Positions 17,537 to 26,045 of a stretch of DNA of 64,000 nt are shown one piece after another (position 1 is the first letter of the stretch; the number at the start of each line of letters is the position of its first letter). A program made the translations under genes and the position numbers. The stretch comes from Promicromonospora sp. MEB111 (GTDB taxonomy: Bacteria > Actinomycetota > Actinomycetes > Actinomycetales > Cellulomonadaceae), in the NCBI RefSeq assembly GCF_030209445.1, contig NZ_JARVSD010000021.1, forward strand, positions 1 through 64,000, read 5' to 3'. Below the pieces are notes generated by a model. That model had not been told where the DNA came from. It worked only from the letters and a program-made list of their open reading frames with translations, and did not search any database.

Positions 17537-19645
17537 TCAGTACAACCACGGCGCCTCCCGCCGCACCGCGTCGCCGAGCGCCGACGTGAGCGTGCCCACG
17601 TACGTGGCCGACAGGTGCGAGCCGTCCCGGTAGACCAGCACGTTCCCGATCACGGGCGGGCACGACTCGGGCTCGCAGATCAGGTCCGACAGGTCGACGT
17701 GCGCGGCGCTCGCGGGCATGCCGGGGTACGTCGGCACCGGGTTGCGCTCCGCGAACACCTCGGACCGGTCCAGCACGCACCGCGCGGCGTCGCGGCCGTG
17801 CGACGACACGCAGTTCGGCGGGCTCCACTCGAACCGCGGGTTGTCGCGGATCGTGACCACGGGGATGCCCGCGGCGTCGAGCTGCTGCCAGGCCGCCACC
17901 TCGGCGGGGAGCACCACCTCGGGCGCGTCCTCGTACGTGTGCGTACCGGTCACGAACACCGCGTCCGGGTCCAGCTCGACGGCCTCGGCCAGCAGGTTGG
18001 CGCTCCAGCGTGCGCAGTCGTCGGTGGGCACCGCCTCCAGCCGCACGCGGCACTGCCCCTTGCCCGCCAGCAGCACGCGCCACCCGTTCTGCTCGCCGAC
18101 CTCGGTGAGGGCCGGTGCCCACTGGTACGTGTGCGAGCCGCCCGCCACGAGCACCGTCCGGACGGGGTGGTCCGGGTCGTGGAGGGTGCACACCCGCACC
18201 TCGTCGAACCCCGGCCCGTTCCCGTGCTCCTGGATGCAGCGCGGGTCGTGGTCGGTCGGGGGCAGGTCGTGCTTCGCCACCTCGGGGTCGGGCTGCACCG
18301 GCGCCGGGTCGGGCGCCTCCGTGGTCGTGGTGTTCGGCGCCGCCGTGGCGCCCGCGGGTGCGGCGAGCCCGTCCGACGTCGCCTGCGGGCGCAGCGCCCC
18401 GGCCCCCGCGTACTCGGTGCCGAGGTGCTCCAGCTGCTCCAGCTTGGCCGCCTCGCGCGTCTCGACGCCGATGCTCGCGGCGGCCGTCGGCACGATGACG
18501 AGCGCCGTGGCGGCGCCGGCGGCCACCAGGGCGGCGACCGACCGGCGCAGCGTCAGCGCGCGCGGCACCGCGAGGCCCACGGGGCGCGCGACCACCTGCC
18601 GCGTGGCCCAGGCCAGCACCACGGACACCGCCAGCACCAGCGTCGCCCCGCGCCAGCCGACGGCCGGGAAGCCCCGGACGGCCAGGTAGAAGATGAGCAC
18701 CGGCCAGTGCCACAGGTACAGCTCGTACGAGATGCCGGCCAGGAACCGGAGCGGCGCCAGGTCGAGCACGCGCCGGGGGCCCCACGACGCCGGTGTGCCC
18801 GCGCCCGCGAGCACCAGCAGCGCCCCCGTCACCGGCCAGAGCGTCCAGACGCCGGGAAAGAGCGTGCCGCCGTCGAGCAGGAAGCCGGACGAGAGGACGA
18901 GGCCGAGGCCGACCCACGCGCCCGCGGTGCGCAGACGCTCGGCGCCGTGCAGCGGGACGAGCGCGAGCAGCGCGCCCAGGCCGAGCTCCCAGAACCGGGT
19001 GGCGGTGTGGAAGTAGGCCACCGGCTGCAGCACCCCGGTGAGGTACAGGGCGCCCGCGAACGAGGCGGCGGACCCGACGGCGACGACCAGCGCGAGCCGC
19101 CGTCGGACCAGGACGCCCGCCCGCCGGCAGAGCCAGGCCATCGCGAGCACGACCAGCGGCCAGGCCAGCAGGAACTGTCCCTGCACGGAGAGCGACCAGA
19201 AGTGCTGGAGCGGGCTGGCCCCGGGGCCCGCGGCCCCGTAGGCCAGCTCGTTCGAGATCAGGTCCCAGTTCTCCACGTACAGGGCCGACGCGACGACCTG
19301 CCGCCACACGTCGAGCCAGCGCGCGGCCGGCAGCAGCACCCACGCGGCGAGCGCGACGGCCCCCAGCACCACGAGGGCCGACGGCGCCAGGCGGGCCGCG
19401 TTCCGCGCGTACACCGCCCCGAGCCGGAGGGTGCGCGACTCGGCGCGCCGCACGAGCGACCCGGTCACCAGGAACCCGGAGATCACCAGGAAGACGTCCA
19501 CGCCCCCGGACACCCGGCCGGCGCCGAAGAGGTGGAACAGCACCACGAGCAGGAGCGCGAGCCCGCGCAGGCCGTGCACCTCGGTGAGGTGCTGTCGGGT
19601 CGTCGTCGTGGAGGCGTGCGGGGCCGGCGGGGCGGCGTCGGGCAT
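17537..19645 (-). CDS. OafA-type acyltransferase with C-terminal SGNH domain
   Basis: 702 aa. The N-terminal half is an acyltransferase-3 membrane domain of about ten segments, beginning EVHGLRGLALLLVVLFHL (catalytic His region) and containing GGVDVFLVISGFLVTGSL. After a Pro/Ala/Thr-rich linker comes an extracytoplasmic SGNH domain with LVAGGSHTYQW (nucleophile Ser) and, near the C-terminus, YRDGSHLS (Asp-x-x-His). Such fusions O-acetylate surface polysaccharide or peptidoglycan by passing acyl groups across the membrane. It may act on a cell-surface glycan; the link to catabolism is unclear. The start has a weak Shine-Dalgarno. Confidence 0.93.
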   Translation of the reverse strand: MPDAAPPAPHASTTTTRQHLTEVHGLRGLALLLVVLFHLFGAGRVSGGVDVFLVISGFLVTGSLVRRAESRTLRLGAVYARNAARLAPSALVVLGAVALAAWVLLPAARWLDVWRQVVASALYVENWDLISNELAYGAAGPGASPLQHFWSLSVQGQFLLAWPLVVLAMAWLCRRAGVLVRRRLALVVAVGSAASFAGALYLTGVLQPVAYFHTATRFWELGLGALLALVPLHGAERLRTAGAWVGLGLVLSSGFLLDGGTLFPGVWTLWPVTGALLVLAGAGTPASWGPRRVLDLAPLRFLAGISYELYLWHWPVLIFYLAVRGFPAVGWRGATLVLAVSVVLAWATRQVVARPVGLAVPRALTLRRSVAALVAAGAATALVIVPTAAASIGVETREAAKLEQLEHLGTEYAGAGALRPQATSDGLAAPAGATAAPNTTTTEAPDPAPVQPDPEVAKHDLPPTDHDPRCIQEHGNGPGFDEVRVCTLHDPDHPVRTVLVAGGSHTYQWAPALTEVGEQNGWRVLLAGKGQCRVRLEAVPTDDCARWSANLLAEAVELDPDAVFVTGTHTYEDAPEVVLPAEVAAWQQLDAAGIPVVTIRDNPRFEWSPPNCVSSHGRDAARCVLDRSEVFAERNPVPTYPGMPASAAHVDLSDLICEPESCPPVIGNVLVYRDGSHLSATYVGTLTSALGDAVRREAPWLY

Positions 19646-19748
19646 GGGGGACCACCAGGTGCGAAGGGATTCGATCTACACACCTGGGGACGAAGTCCTC
19701 GGTCCTACCGTTGTGGTCGTTACCGAAGCGGGACCGGAGATCACCCGC

Positions 19749-21872
19749 TCAGTAGATGGTGCGTCCTCTTTCGTCCGGAATGCCAGACTTCCTGAGGAAG
19801 TAGGTGTTCACCTGGTCCCGCCACTCGGTGGCGCTGCGGAGCTGCTCGGCGAGCCGTTCGGAGACCCGCTCCGCGACGCGCCCCTCGACGTGCCCCGACA
19901 CCTCCGACCACGCGCCGATCATCGCCTCCACCCGGGCCACGCCCTCGAAGTGGGTGTCGTAGATGTGCTGCACCACGGTCTTGCCGCTGTGCAGCACGTG
20001 CGTGTACGGCACGTGGTGGAAGAACAGCAGCAGCTCGTCGGGGCAGGTCGACGGCGACTCGAAGGCCGCCGACCACGGCGCCGGGTACTGCCCCGCGTAG
20101 CCGGTGCCGGTCCGGACCGTGCGGTCCACGCCGATGCCGTCGCGGTCCGCGAAGTGGTACGTGCCCCACGGGGTGTACTCGTAGCCGTCGACGTCGGGTC
20201 CGTAGTGGTGGCCCGGGCGCACCATGAAGCCCACCCCGAGCGGCGCGGTGTACTGCTCGTACGTCTCCCACGACCGGTCCAGCACGGCGTGCAGGGCCTG
20301 CCGGACGGCGTCCGGCGTACCCGGGAACGTGAGGCCCGCCCACTCGTCGAGCACGGCGGCCGGGTCGAGCGTCGGGTCCCAGCACAGCCGCCCGTACGCG
20401 TAGAGGTTGGCCTGCGCGAACGGGTGGCCCGTCCAGAACTCGTCGTCGCCCACGTTGGAGACGGCGGCGAACCCGCCCGCCGGCTTGCGCCAGGTGCCCG
20501 TGCCCGGGTCCTCGACGGCCTTGCCGCGGCCCGTGGCGAGGTCCGCCACGGTGGGCGAGCCCCCCTCCCGGCCGGCCGGGTCCCAGAAGCGGAACCCGAG
20601 GATCTGGCTCCACTGCGGGCCGAGGTACACGGCGTGCTGCTGCTGGCCGGTGTACTCCTGGGTGATCTGCACCTCCAGCGCCACCCGGGTGTGCGGCATC
20701 GCGGCCAGCACGGGGGAGAGGGGCTCGCGCACCTGGAAGTCCAGCGGCCCGTACTTGACCTGCAGCACCACGTTGTCCGAGAACGCCCCGTCCAGCGGGT
20801 GGAAGTGGTCGTACGCGGCGCGGGCGCGGTCGGTCGACCGGTCGCGCCAGTCCTGCCGGTGGTCGTAGACGAACGCCCGCCAGTGGATCAGGCCGTCGTA
20901 CGGCTCGACCGCCGCGGCCAGCATGTTCGCGCCGTCGGCGTGCGTGCGCCCGTAGGCGAACGGCCCGGGCTGGCCCTCGGAGTCGGCCTTGACCACGAAG
21001 CCGCCGAAGTCCGGGATCGCGTCCCAGACGCGCGCCGCCGCGCGCGCCCACCAGTGGGCGACGCCCTGGTCGAGGGGGTCCGAGGTGGGCAGGCCGCCGA
21101 GCGTGATGGGCGACGCGAACGACACCGACAGGTGCACGCGGATGCCCCACCGCCGGAAGACGGCGGCCACGCGGACGACGTCGCCCAGGTCCTCCGTGAG
21201 CAGGCGCGCCTCGCGCGCGTGCACGTTGACGTTGTTGATCGCCACGCGGTTGATCCCGACGGCGGCCAGCAGCCGCGCGTACCGCTCGACCCGGGACAGG
21301 TCGGCGTGGACAAAACCGTTGTCGTAGAAGATGGAGCCGCCCGAGTAGCCCCGTTCGACCTGGCCCATCACGGGGTGCACGTCCACGTTGTCCCAGTGGT
21401 CGAGCATCCGGAGGTCCGTGGCGGGGGCGTGGGTCTCGTCGACGTCCGGGCCGTCGAACGCGGCCTCGCCCAGGCGCACCACGTGGAACAGCCCGTGCAG
21501 CAGCCCGGCGTCGCACGCGGCCTGCACGACGACGGCGCCCGCCTCCCGCGTGAGCCGGAAGCTCTCGTCCGTGCCCGGGGCGGCGTCCGCGGCGGCGACG
21601 GCGCTCGCGCCGCCCGCGTCCGGGGGCGTCAGGGTGAGCACCAGCTCGGCGTCGGCCACGCCGTCCCCCACCTCGAGGCGGGAGAACGCGCCGCCGAACC
21701 GGGAGGTCGCCGCGGCGACCTCCTCGGCGACGGTGCCGGCGAGCGCGCCGTCACCGGCCACCACCACCCGGCGGCTGCCGATCGCGGCGAACGCGTCGTC
21801 GGGCAGCCAGGCCGGGTGGGTGGCGTGGTCGGTGATCGGGCGCGGGGAGTCAGCGGTCACGGGGTTTCCCAT
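19749..21872 (-). CDS. aguA: GH67 alpha-glucuronidase
   Basis: 707 aa, full length for the family. It removes 4-O-methyl-glucuronate or glucuronate from the non-reducing end of aldouronic acids released from glucuronoxylan. The catalytic acid is E299 in VVKADSEGQPGP. The paired bases D378 (YGPLDFQ) and E406 (TQEYTG) are spaced 79 and 28 residues on, exactly as in Geobacillus AguA (285, 364, 392). It lacks a signal peptide, so it is cytoplasmic. It lies downstream of uronate isomerase on the same strand, beyond a large hairpin, so it probably has its own promoter; a TATATC-like -10 is visible near 21899-21904. Confidence 0.95.
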   Translation of the reverse strand: MGNPVTADSPRPITDHATHPAWLPDDAFAAIGSRRVVVAGDGALAGTVAEEVAAATSRFGGAFSRLEVGDGVADAELVLTLTPPDAGGASAVAAADAAPGTDESFRLTREAGAVVVQAACDAGLLHGLFHVVRLGEAAFDGPDVDETHAPATDLRMLDHWDNVDVHPVMGQVERGYSGGSIFYDNGFVHADLSRVERYARLLAAVGINRVAINNVNVHAREARLLTEDLGDVVRVAAVFRRWGIRVHLSVSFASPITLGGLPTSDPLDQGVAHWWARAAARVWDAIPDFGGFVVKADSEGQPGPFAYGRTHADGANMLAAAVEPYDGLIHWRAFVYDHRQDWRDRSTDRARAAYDHFHPLDGAFSDNVVLQVKYGPLDFQVREPLSPVLAAMPHTRVALEVQITQEYTGQQQHAVYLGPQWSQILGFRFWDPAGREGGSPTVADLATGRGKAVEDPGTGTWRKPAGGFAAVSNVGDDEFWTGHPFAQANLYAYGRLCWDPTLDPAAVLDEWAGLTFPGTPDAVRQALHAVLDRSWETYEQYTAPLGVGFMVRPGHHYGPDVDGYEYTPWGTYHFADRDGIGVDRTVRTGTGYAGQYPAPWSAAFESPSTCPDELLLFFHHVPYTHVLHSGKTVVQHIYDTHFEGVARVEAMIGAWSEVSGHVEGRVAERVSERLAEQLRSATEWRDQVNTYFLRKSGIPDERGRTIY

Positions 21873-21991
21873 CCGTCTTAGAGGTTGATGTGCGGATATA
21901 TGGGGGTCTACTGGAACTTTGCCCCAGTGACACCGCCCGGGTCCACCCGGGGCGCCCGGTCTGTCCGGTCCGTGAAAAAGCCGCGACCGGA

Positions 21992-22065
21992 CCTCCTCTT
22001 CGAAGCCTAGGTTTCTCCGCTTTGAGGCGCCTCAAAGCGGAGAAACCCAGGCCTCGAAGGGGAGG
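21992..22065. terminator. 36-bp-arm inverted repeat, hairpin family A
   Basis: Arms 21992-22027 and 22030-22065 pair with three mismatches around a GCGC centre. The left arm reads CCTCTTCGAAGCCTAGGTTT and then CTCCGCTTTGAGG. It lies 19 bp beyond the uxaC stop, between uxaC and GH67. It shares sequence with the hairpins at 30522 and 48017, which also follow operon ends. Confidence 0.8.
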
Positions 22066-22083
22066 ATCGACGGCGCGCCCGGC

Positions 22084-23520
22084 TCAGCGGGGCGCGTACG
22101 CCGTCTTCGGCAGGTGGTAGGCCAGGTCCGCGGCGGTCTCCACGGCCTCGTCCAGGTCGAGGCGGTGCTCCGCGACCAGCCGGGCGAGGTAGCCGGCGTC
22201 GACCCGGCGGGCCAGGTCGTGCCGGGCGGGGATCGAGCAGAACGCGCGGGTGTCGTCCACGAAGCCCGACATGTTCGAGAACCCGGCCGTCTCGGTCGCG
22301 GCCTCCCGGAACCGGCGCATCGCGTCGGGCGCGTCCAGGAACCACCAGGGCGCGCCCAGCCGCAGGGCCGGGTACACACCGGCCAGCGGCGCGAGCTCGC
22401 GCGAGTACACGTCCTCGTCGATGGTGAACGCGATCATCCGGAAGGTCTGCGAGCTGCCGAACGCCTCCAGCACGGGCCGCAGGCCGGTCGCGAACTCGGT
22501 GGCCACGGGGATGTCGTAGCCCTTGTCGGGGCCGAACGCCGCGGCGACGGCGGGGTCGTGGTCGCGCAGCACGCCCGGGTGGAACTGCATGACCAGGCCG
22601 TCCTCCGCCGACATCGCGGCCATCTGGAACAGCATGTGCGCGGAGAACGCCGCCTCCTCGGCGGCGGAGAGCACCGCGCCCTCCGCGGCCGGCTCGGCCG
22701 CCAGGGCCTTCTCGAAGAGGGCGCGCGCCACGTCGTCGGGCAGCGGGGTGGTGTCCGCGCTGAAGTGGCCGTGGTCCGTGGCCAGGCCGCCCGCCGCGAC
22801 AAAGGCGGCGCGGCGCTCGCGGAGCGCCGCCAGGTACCCGGCGTACGTGTCGGTGGCGATGCCGGACGCCGTCGCCAGGCGCTCCAGGTCGCCCCGCCAG
22901 GTCGCGCGGGCGGGGTGCAGCAGCGGGTCGGGCCGGAAGGTCGGCAGCACGCGGCCGGGCAGCTCGGCGGCGAGGCGCGCGTGCTCGTCGAGTGTGCTCC
23001 AGGCCGGGTCCGTGGTGGCGATGACCTCGATGCCGAACCGGTCCAGGAGCGCGCGGGGGCGGAAGTCGGGGTCGGCGAGCCGCTCGGCGACCTGGTCGTA
23101 GACCTGGTCCGCCGTCTCCGCCGACGGCCGCACCGTCACGCCGAAGATCTCGACGAGCTCGTGCTCCGTCCAGTAGCGCGTGGGCGTCCCGCGGAAGTGC
23201 CTCCAGCCCGCGCAGAACCGGCGGAAGATCTCGCGCGGGTCGGCCTCGAACCCGGGCGCACCGGCGGGGCCGACCCCCAGCTCGGGGAGCATGGCGCCCT
23301 GCGACACGAGCATCCGCGTGAGGTAGTGGTCGGGCACCACGAGGAGCTGGGCGGGGTCGGGGAACGGTTCGTCGTCCGCGAAGGCGGCGACGTCGACGTG
23401 GCCGTGCATCGACACGATCGGGAGGTCCCGGACCGCCGCGTAGATCTCGCGGGCGATGGGCCGCGTCACGGGGTCGGCGGGCAGGGCCCGATCGGGGTGC
23501 AGCGTCCAGGTGTCGGTCAC
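22084..23520 (-). CDS. uxaC: uronate (glucuronate) isomerase
   Basis: 478 aa. It interconverts D-glucuronate and D-fructuronate (and galacturonate and tagaturonate), the first cytoplasmic step after GH67. The amidohydrolase-type metal motif is HGHVD in IVSMHGHVDVAAFADDEPF near the N-terminus. RFCAGWRHFRGTPTRYWTEHEL and IPARHDLARRVDAGYLARLV are also typical of the family. I chose GTG at 23518-23520 because GGAGGAC lies directly upstream; the frame stays open to 23652, but that extension would overlap the operators. It is divergent from the LacI regulator at 23706 and probably controlled by it. Confidence 0.95.
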   Translation of the reverse strand: MTDTWTLHPDRALPADPVTRPIAREIYAAVRDLPIVSMHGHVDVAAFADDEPFPDPAQLLVVPDHYLTRMLVSQGAMLPELGVGPAGAPGFEADPREIFRRFCAGWRHFRGTPTRYWTEHELVEIFGVTVRPSAETADQVYDQVAERLADPDFRPRALLDRFGIEVIATTDPAWSTLDEHARLAAELPGRVLPTFRPDPLLHPARATWRGDLERLATASGIATDTYAGYLAALRERRAAFVAAGGLATDHGHFSADTTPLPDDVARALFEKALAAEPAAEGAVLSAAEEAAFSAHMLFQMAAMSAEDGLVMQFHPGVLRDHDPAVAAAFGPDKGYDIPVATEFATGLRPVLEAFGSSQTFRMIAFTIDEDVYSRELAPLAGVYPALRLGAPWWFLDAPDAMRRFREAATETAGFSNMSGFVDDTRAFCSIPARHDLARRVDAGYLARLVAEHRLDLDEAVETAADLAYHLPKTAYAPR

Positions 23521-23553
23521 ATTGTCCTCCTGCGGGCATCGTTGCCGGTTCGG

Positions 23554-23565
23554 GTAAGCGCTTCC
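23554..23565. promoter_or_regulatory. AAGCGCTT palindrome upstream of uxaC
   Basis: GTAAGCGCTTCC contains a perfect 8-bp palindrome centred on CG, 34 bp upstream of the uxaC GTG. It resembles a LacI-family core and could be a proximal operator for uxaC. Confidence 0.4.
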
Positions 23566-23632
23566 ACATCGTAGGCACGGCCCCGGCCTCGATACGAACG
23601 AGAGGCTCTCTCCACATGAGACAGACGGGACG

Positions 23633-23662
23633 TTGCGAACGTTTGCAGTCAAACCCTACGAT
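23633..23662 (+). promoter_or_regulatory. sigma70-like promoter of lacI-importer-uxuB operon
   Basis: TTGCGA (23633-23638), an 18-bp spacer, then TACGAT (23657-23662). The -35 box is covered by the first operator, and the predicted start (about 23669) falls in the second. Confidence 0.5.
23634..23647. promoter_or_regulatory. LacI-type operator 1
   Basis: TGCGAACGTTTGCA, a 14-bp near-palindrome centred on CG. It is the exact reverse complement of operator 2 at 23666, 32 bp away (about three helical turns). Both lie in the uxaC/lacI divergent region. Confidence 0.75.
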
Positions 23663-23665
23663 AGG

Positions 23666-23679
23666 TGCAAACGTTCGCA
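23666..23679. promoter_or_regulatory. LacI-type operator 2
   Basis: TGCAAACGTTCGCA, the exact inverse of operator 1. Spacing on the same DNA face would let one tetramer or two dimers bind together and control both divergent transcripts. Confidence 0.75.
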
Positions 23680-23705
23680 GTGTCGCGAATCACCCAGGAG
23701 GTGGC

Positions 23706-24761
23706 ATGGTCACGGTGCACGACGTCGCGCGCGCCGCCGGGGTCTCGATCTCCACGGTGTCGCGCGCCCTGACCGCCCCCGAGCGGGTGGCCGCCGCGAC
23801 CCGCGACCGCGTCACGAGGGCCGCCGCCGAGCTCGGCTACCGGCCCAACGTCGCGGCGAGCGGCCTGCGGATGGGCCGTACGCACGCCGTCGGTCTGCTG
23901 GTCCCCGACCTGGAGAACCCGTACTTCGCGTCCGTGACCAAGAGCGTGCAGGCCCGCGCCCGCGCGGAGGGCTACGAGGTGTTCGTCGCCGACTCGGACG
24001 AGGACCCCGACGTCGAGCCCGAGCTGATCGGGGCGCTCGCCGCCCGGACCGACGGGCTGCTCGTGGCGTCGCCGCGGTCGGGCGAGGCGGAGCTGCGTAC
24101 CGCGCTCGTGGGCCTGACCGCGGTGCTGGCCAACCGGGAGCTGCCCGCCGTCGCCGCGGAGCCCCGTTCGGGATCGGGCTCCGGCGGCGCGGCCGAGGGT
24201 GAGGGCGCGGCGCAGGAGATCCCGTTCGTGTCGGTGGACGACGCCGACGGCGTGGCCCAGATCGTCGGGCACCTGCACGCGCTCGGGCACCGGTCCGTGG
24301 GCGTGGCCGCCGGCCCCGCGTCGTCGTGGTCGGGTGCCCGCCGGGTCGCCGGGCTGGTCGACGCCGCCGCCCGCTGGGACCTCGACCTGGTGCGGCTGGG
24401 CACCTTCCAGCCGTACTTCGCGGGCGGCACGCAGGCGGCCGACCACGCGGTCGCGAGCGGCGTCACCGCCGTCGTCGCGTTCAACGACCTCATGGCGCTC
24501 GGCATCCTGAGCCGGCTGCGCCAGCGCGGGGTCGACGTGCCGGGCCAGATGTCCGTGGTGGGGTTCGACGACGTCCAGCTCGCCACGCTGGTCTCGCCCG
24601 CGCTGACCACCGTGCACGCCCCGCTGGCCCGCCTGGGCCGGCGCGCCGTCGACCTGCTGCTCGCGCGCCTGCGCGGCGGCACGCCGGCGAGCGTCCAGCT
24701 CCCCGTGGAGCTCACGATCCGCGGGTCCTCCGGGCCCGCTCCCGCCGGGACGGTCAACTGA
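23706..24761 (+). CDS. LacI-family regulator of the glucuronate island
   Basis: 351 aa from the ATG at 23706, with AGGAGGTGG upstream. HTH VHDVARAAGVSISTVSRALT is at about 4-23, and the effector domain begins HAVGLLVPDLENPYFASV. A low-complexity Gly/Ala/Glu insertion (about residues 155-170) is unusual and probably an exposed loop. It is divergent from uxaC across a pair of inverted operators and is followed after 51 bp by the importer genes. I infer repression of uxaC, the importer and uxuB, relieved by glucuronate or an intermediate. Confidence 0.92.
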   Translation: MVTVHDVARAAGVSISTVSRALTAPERVAAATRDRVTRAAAELGYRPNVAASGLRMGRTHAVGLLVPDLENPYFASVTKSVQARARAEGYEVFVADSDEDPDVEPELIGALAARTDGLLVASPRSGEAELRTALVGLTAVLANRELPAVAAEPRSGSGSGGAAEGEGAAQEIPFVSVDDADGVAQIVGHLHALGHRSVGVAAGPASSWSGARRVAGLVDAAARWDLDLVRLGTFQPYFAGGTQAADHAVASGVTAVVAFNDLMALGILSRLRQRGVDVPGQMSVVGFDDVQLATLVSPALTTVHAPLARLGRRAVDLLLARLRGGTPASVQLPVELTIRGSSGPAPAGTVN

Positions 24762-24812
24762 CGCCCGTCCTGGCAGACCCTGGGCGAAGGAGCCCGAGAG
24801 AGAGGAAGCACC

Positions 24813-26045
24813 ATGCGCACCTCGAAGAAGGCTGCGGCGCTCGTCGGCGTCGCCGCACTGACCCTGCTCACCGCCTGTGCCCCGCCCGCCCCGCCCGGAG
24901 GCGAGAGCGGGGGCGCGGTCACCGACGCGGCCGACGTCCCCGGGACGCCGTCGGAGCCGGTCACCCTGAACATCCTCGACGTCGCGGGCAACCAGCGGCT
25001 CACCGAGGGCATGGTCGACGAGTTCGTCGAGAACAACCCGGACGTCATCGAGTCGGTGACCTGGGAGACGGGCGGTGCGCCGGACGTCACGGGCATCGTC
25101 AAGCCGCAGGTGGACAGCGGCAACCTGTCCATCGACGTGGTGTTCACCGGGAACGACGGGCTCGCGGCCGGCATCAGCCAGGACCTGTGGATCCCGGTCG
25201 TGGACGACTACGGCGACCGGCTGACCAACCAGGAGAACTACCTGGAGCCCGCCGCGAACATGCAGGAGCTCGCCGAGGGCTACGGCGTGGTGACGACGTA
25301 CTACCCGTCCGGGCCGCTGCTCCAGTACGACCCCGAGGTGGTCGGCACCCCGCCGGCCACGCCCGAGGAGCTCCTGGAGTGGGCCAAGGCCAACCCCGGC
25401 AAGTTCGGCTACGCGCGCCCCGCCAACTCCGGCCCGGGCCGCACCTTCCTCATGGGGCTGCCCTACATCCTGGGTGACAAGGACCCGAAGGACCCCGAGA
25501 ACGGCTGGGACAAGACCTGGGCGTACCTCGAGGAGCTGGGCCAGTACGTCGACACCTACCCCACGGGCACCGGCCAGGTCGTGACCAACATGGCCGACGG
25601 CACCTGGGCGATGATCCCGACCACCACCGGCTGGGACATCGCGCCGCGTGCCGAGGGGCAGCTCCCGAACACGCTGGAGGCTGCCGCGTTCGACGACTTC
25701 ACGTGGGTCACCGACGCGCACTACGCCGCGATCCCGAAGGGGCAGAGCGCCGACAAGATCAGCGCGATCCTGCTCCTGCTGCAGGACATGCTCACTCCTG
25801 AGCAGAACGCCAAGGCGTACGACGCCGGCTACTTCTACCCGGGCCCGGCGATCGAAGGCGCGACGCTCGACCTCGCCCCGCAGGAGTCGCAGGACGTGAT
25901 CGAGGAGTTCGGCCGCCCCCTGTTCGACGAGCTCATCGAGTCGCAGGACGCCGTGACGCCGCTCGACGCGGACTCCATGGTGACCGCGTTCGACATCTGG
26001 GACCGCGAGGTCGGCGGCGGCAAGGTGGAGGAAGAGGCAGAGTGA
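24813..26045 (+). CDS. ABC transporter substrate-binding lipoprotein (PotD/YnjB-like)
   Basis: 410 aa. The signal peptide MRTSKKAAALVGVAALTLLTAC ends in the lipobox LTAC. The mature part is a type-2 periplasmic-binding fold unlike the CUT1 sugar-binding proteins here. ANPGKFGYARPANSGPGR and GTWAMIPTTTGWDIA resemble the PotD/iron/YnjB-type proteins, which often bind small charged ligands. It is the first importer gene after the LacI regulator and couples by GTGA to its ATPase. Given uxaC and uxuB on either side, a uronate or short aldouronate is my inferred ligand. Confidence 0.88.
   Translation: MRTSKKAAALVGVAALTLLTACAPPAPPGGESGGAVTDAADVPGTPSEPVTLNILDVAGNQRLTEGMVDEFVENNPDVIESVTWETGGAPDVTGIVKPQVDSGNLSIDVVFTGNDGLAAGISQDLWIPVVDDYGDRLTNQENYLEPAANMQELAEGYGVVTTYYPSGPLLQYDPEVVGTPPATPEELLEWAKANPGKFGYARPANSGPGRTFLMGLPYILGDKDPKDPENGWDKTWAYLEELGQYVDTYPTGTGQVVTNMADGTWAMIPTTTGWDIAPRAEGQLPNTLEAAAFDDFTWVTDAHYAAIPKGQSADKISAILLLLQDMLTPEQNAKAYDAGYFYPGPAIEGATLDLAPQESQDVIEEFGRPLFDELIESQDAVTPLDADSMVTAFDIWDREVGGGKVEEEAE

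Noticed and set aside
23521-23652. Longer N-terminus for uronate isomerase
   Set aside because: The extension overlaps operators and lacks family similarity; GTG at 23518-23520 has GGAGG at the right distance.
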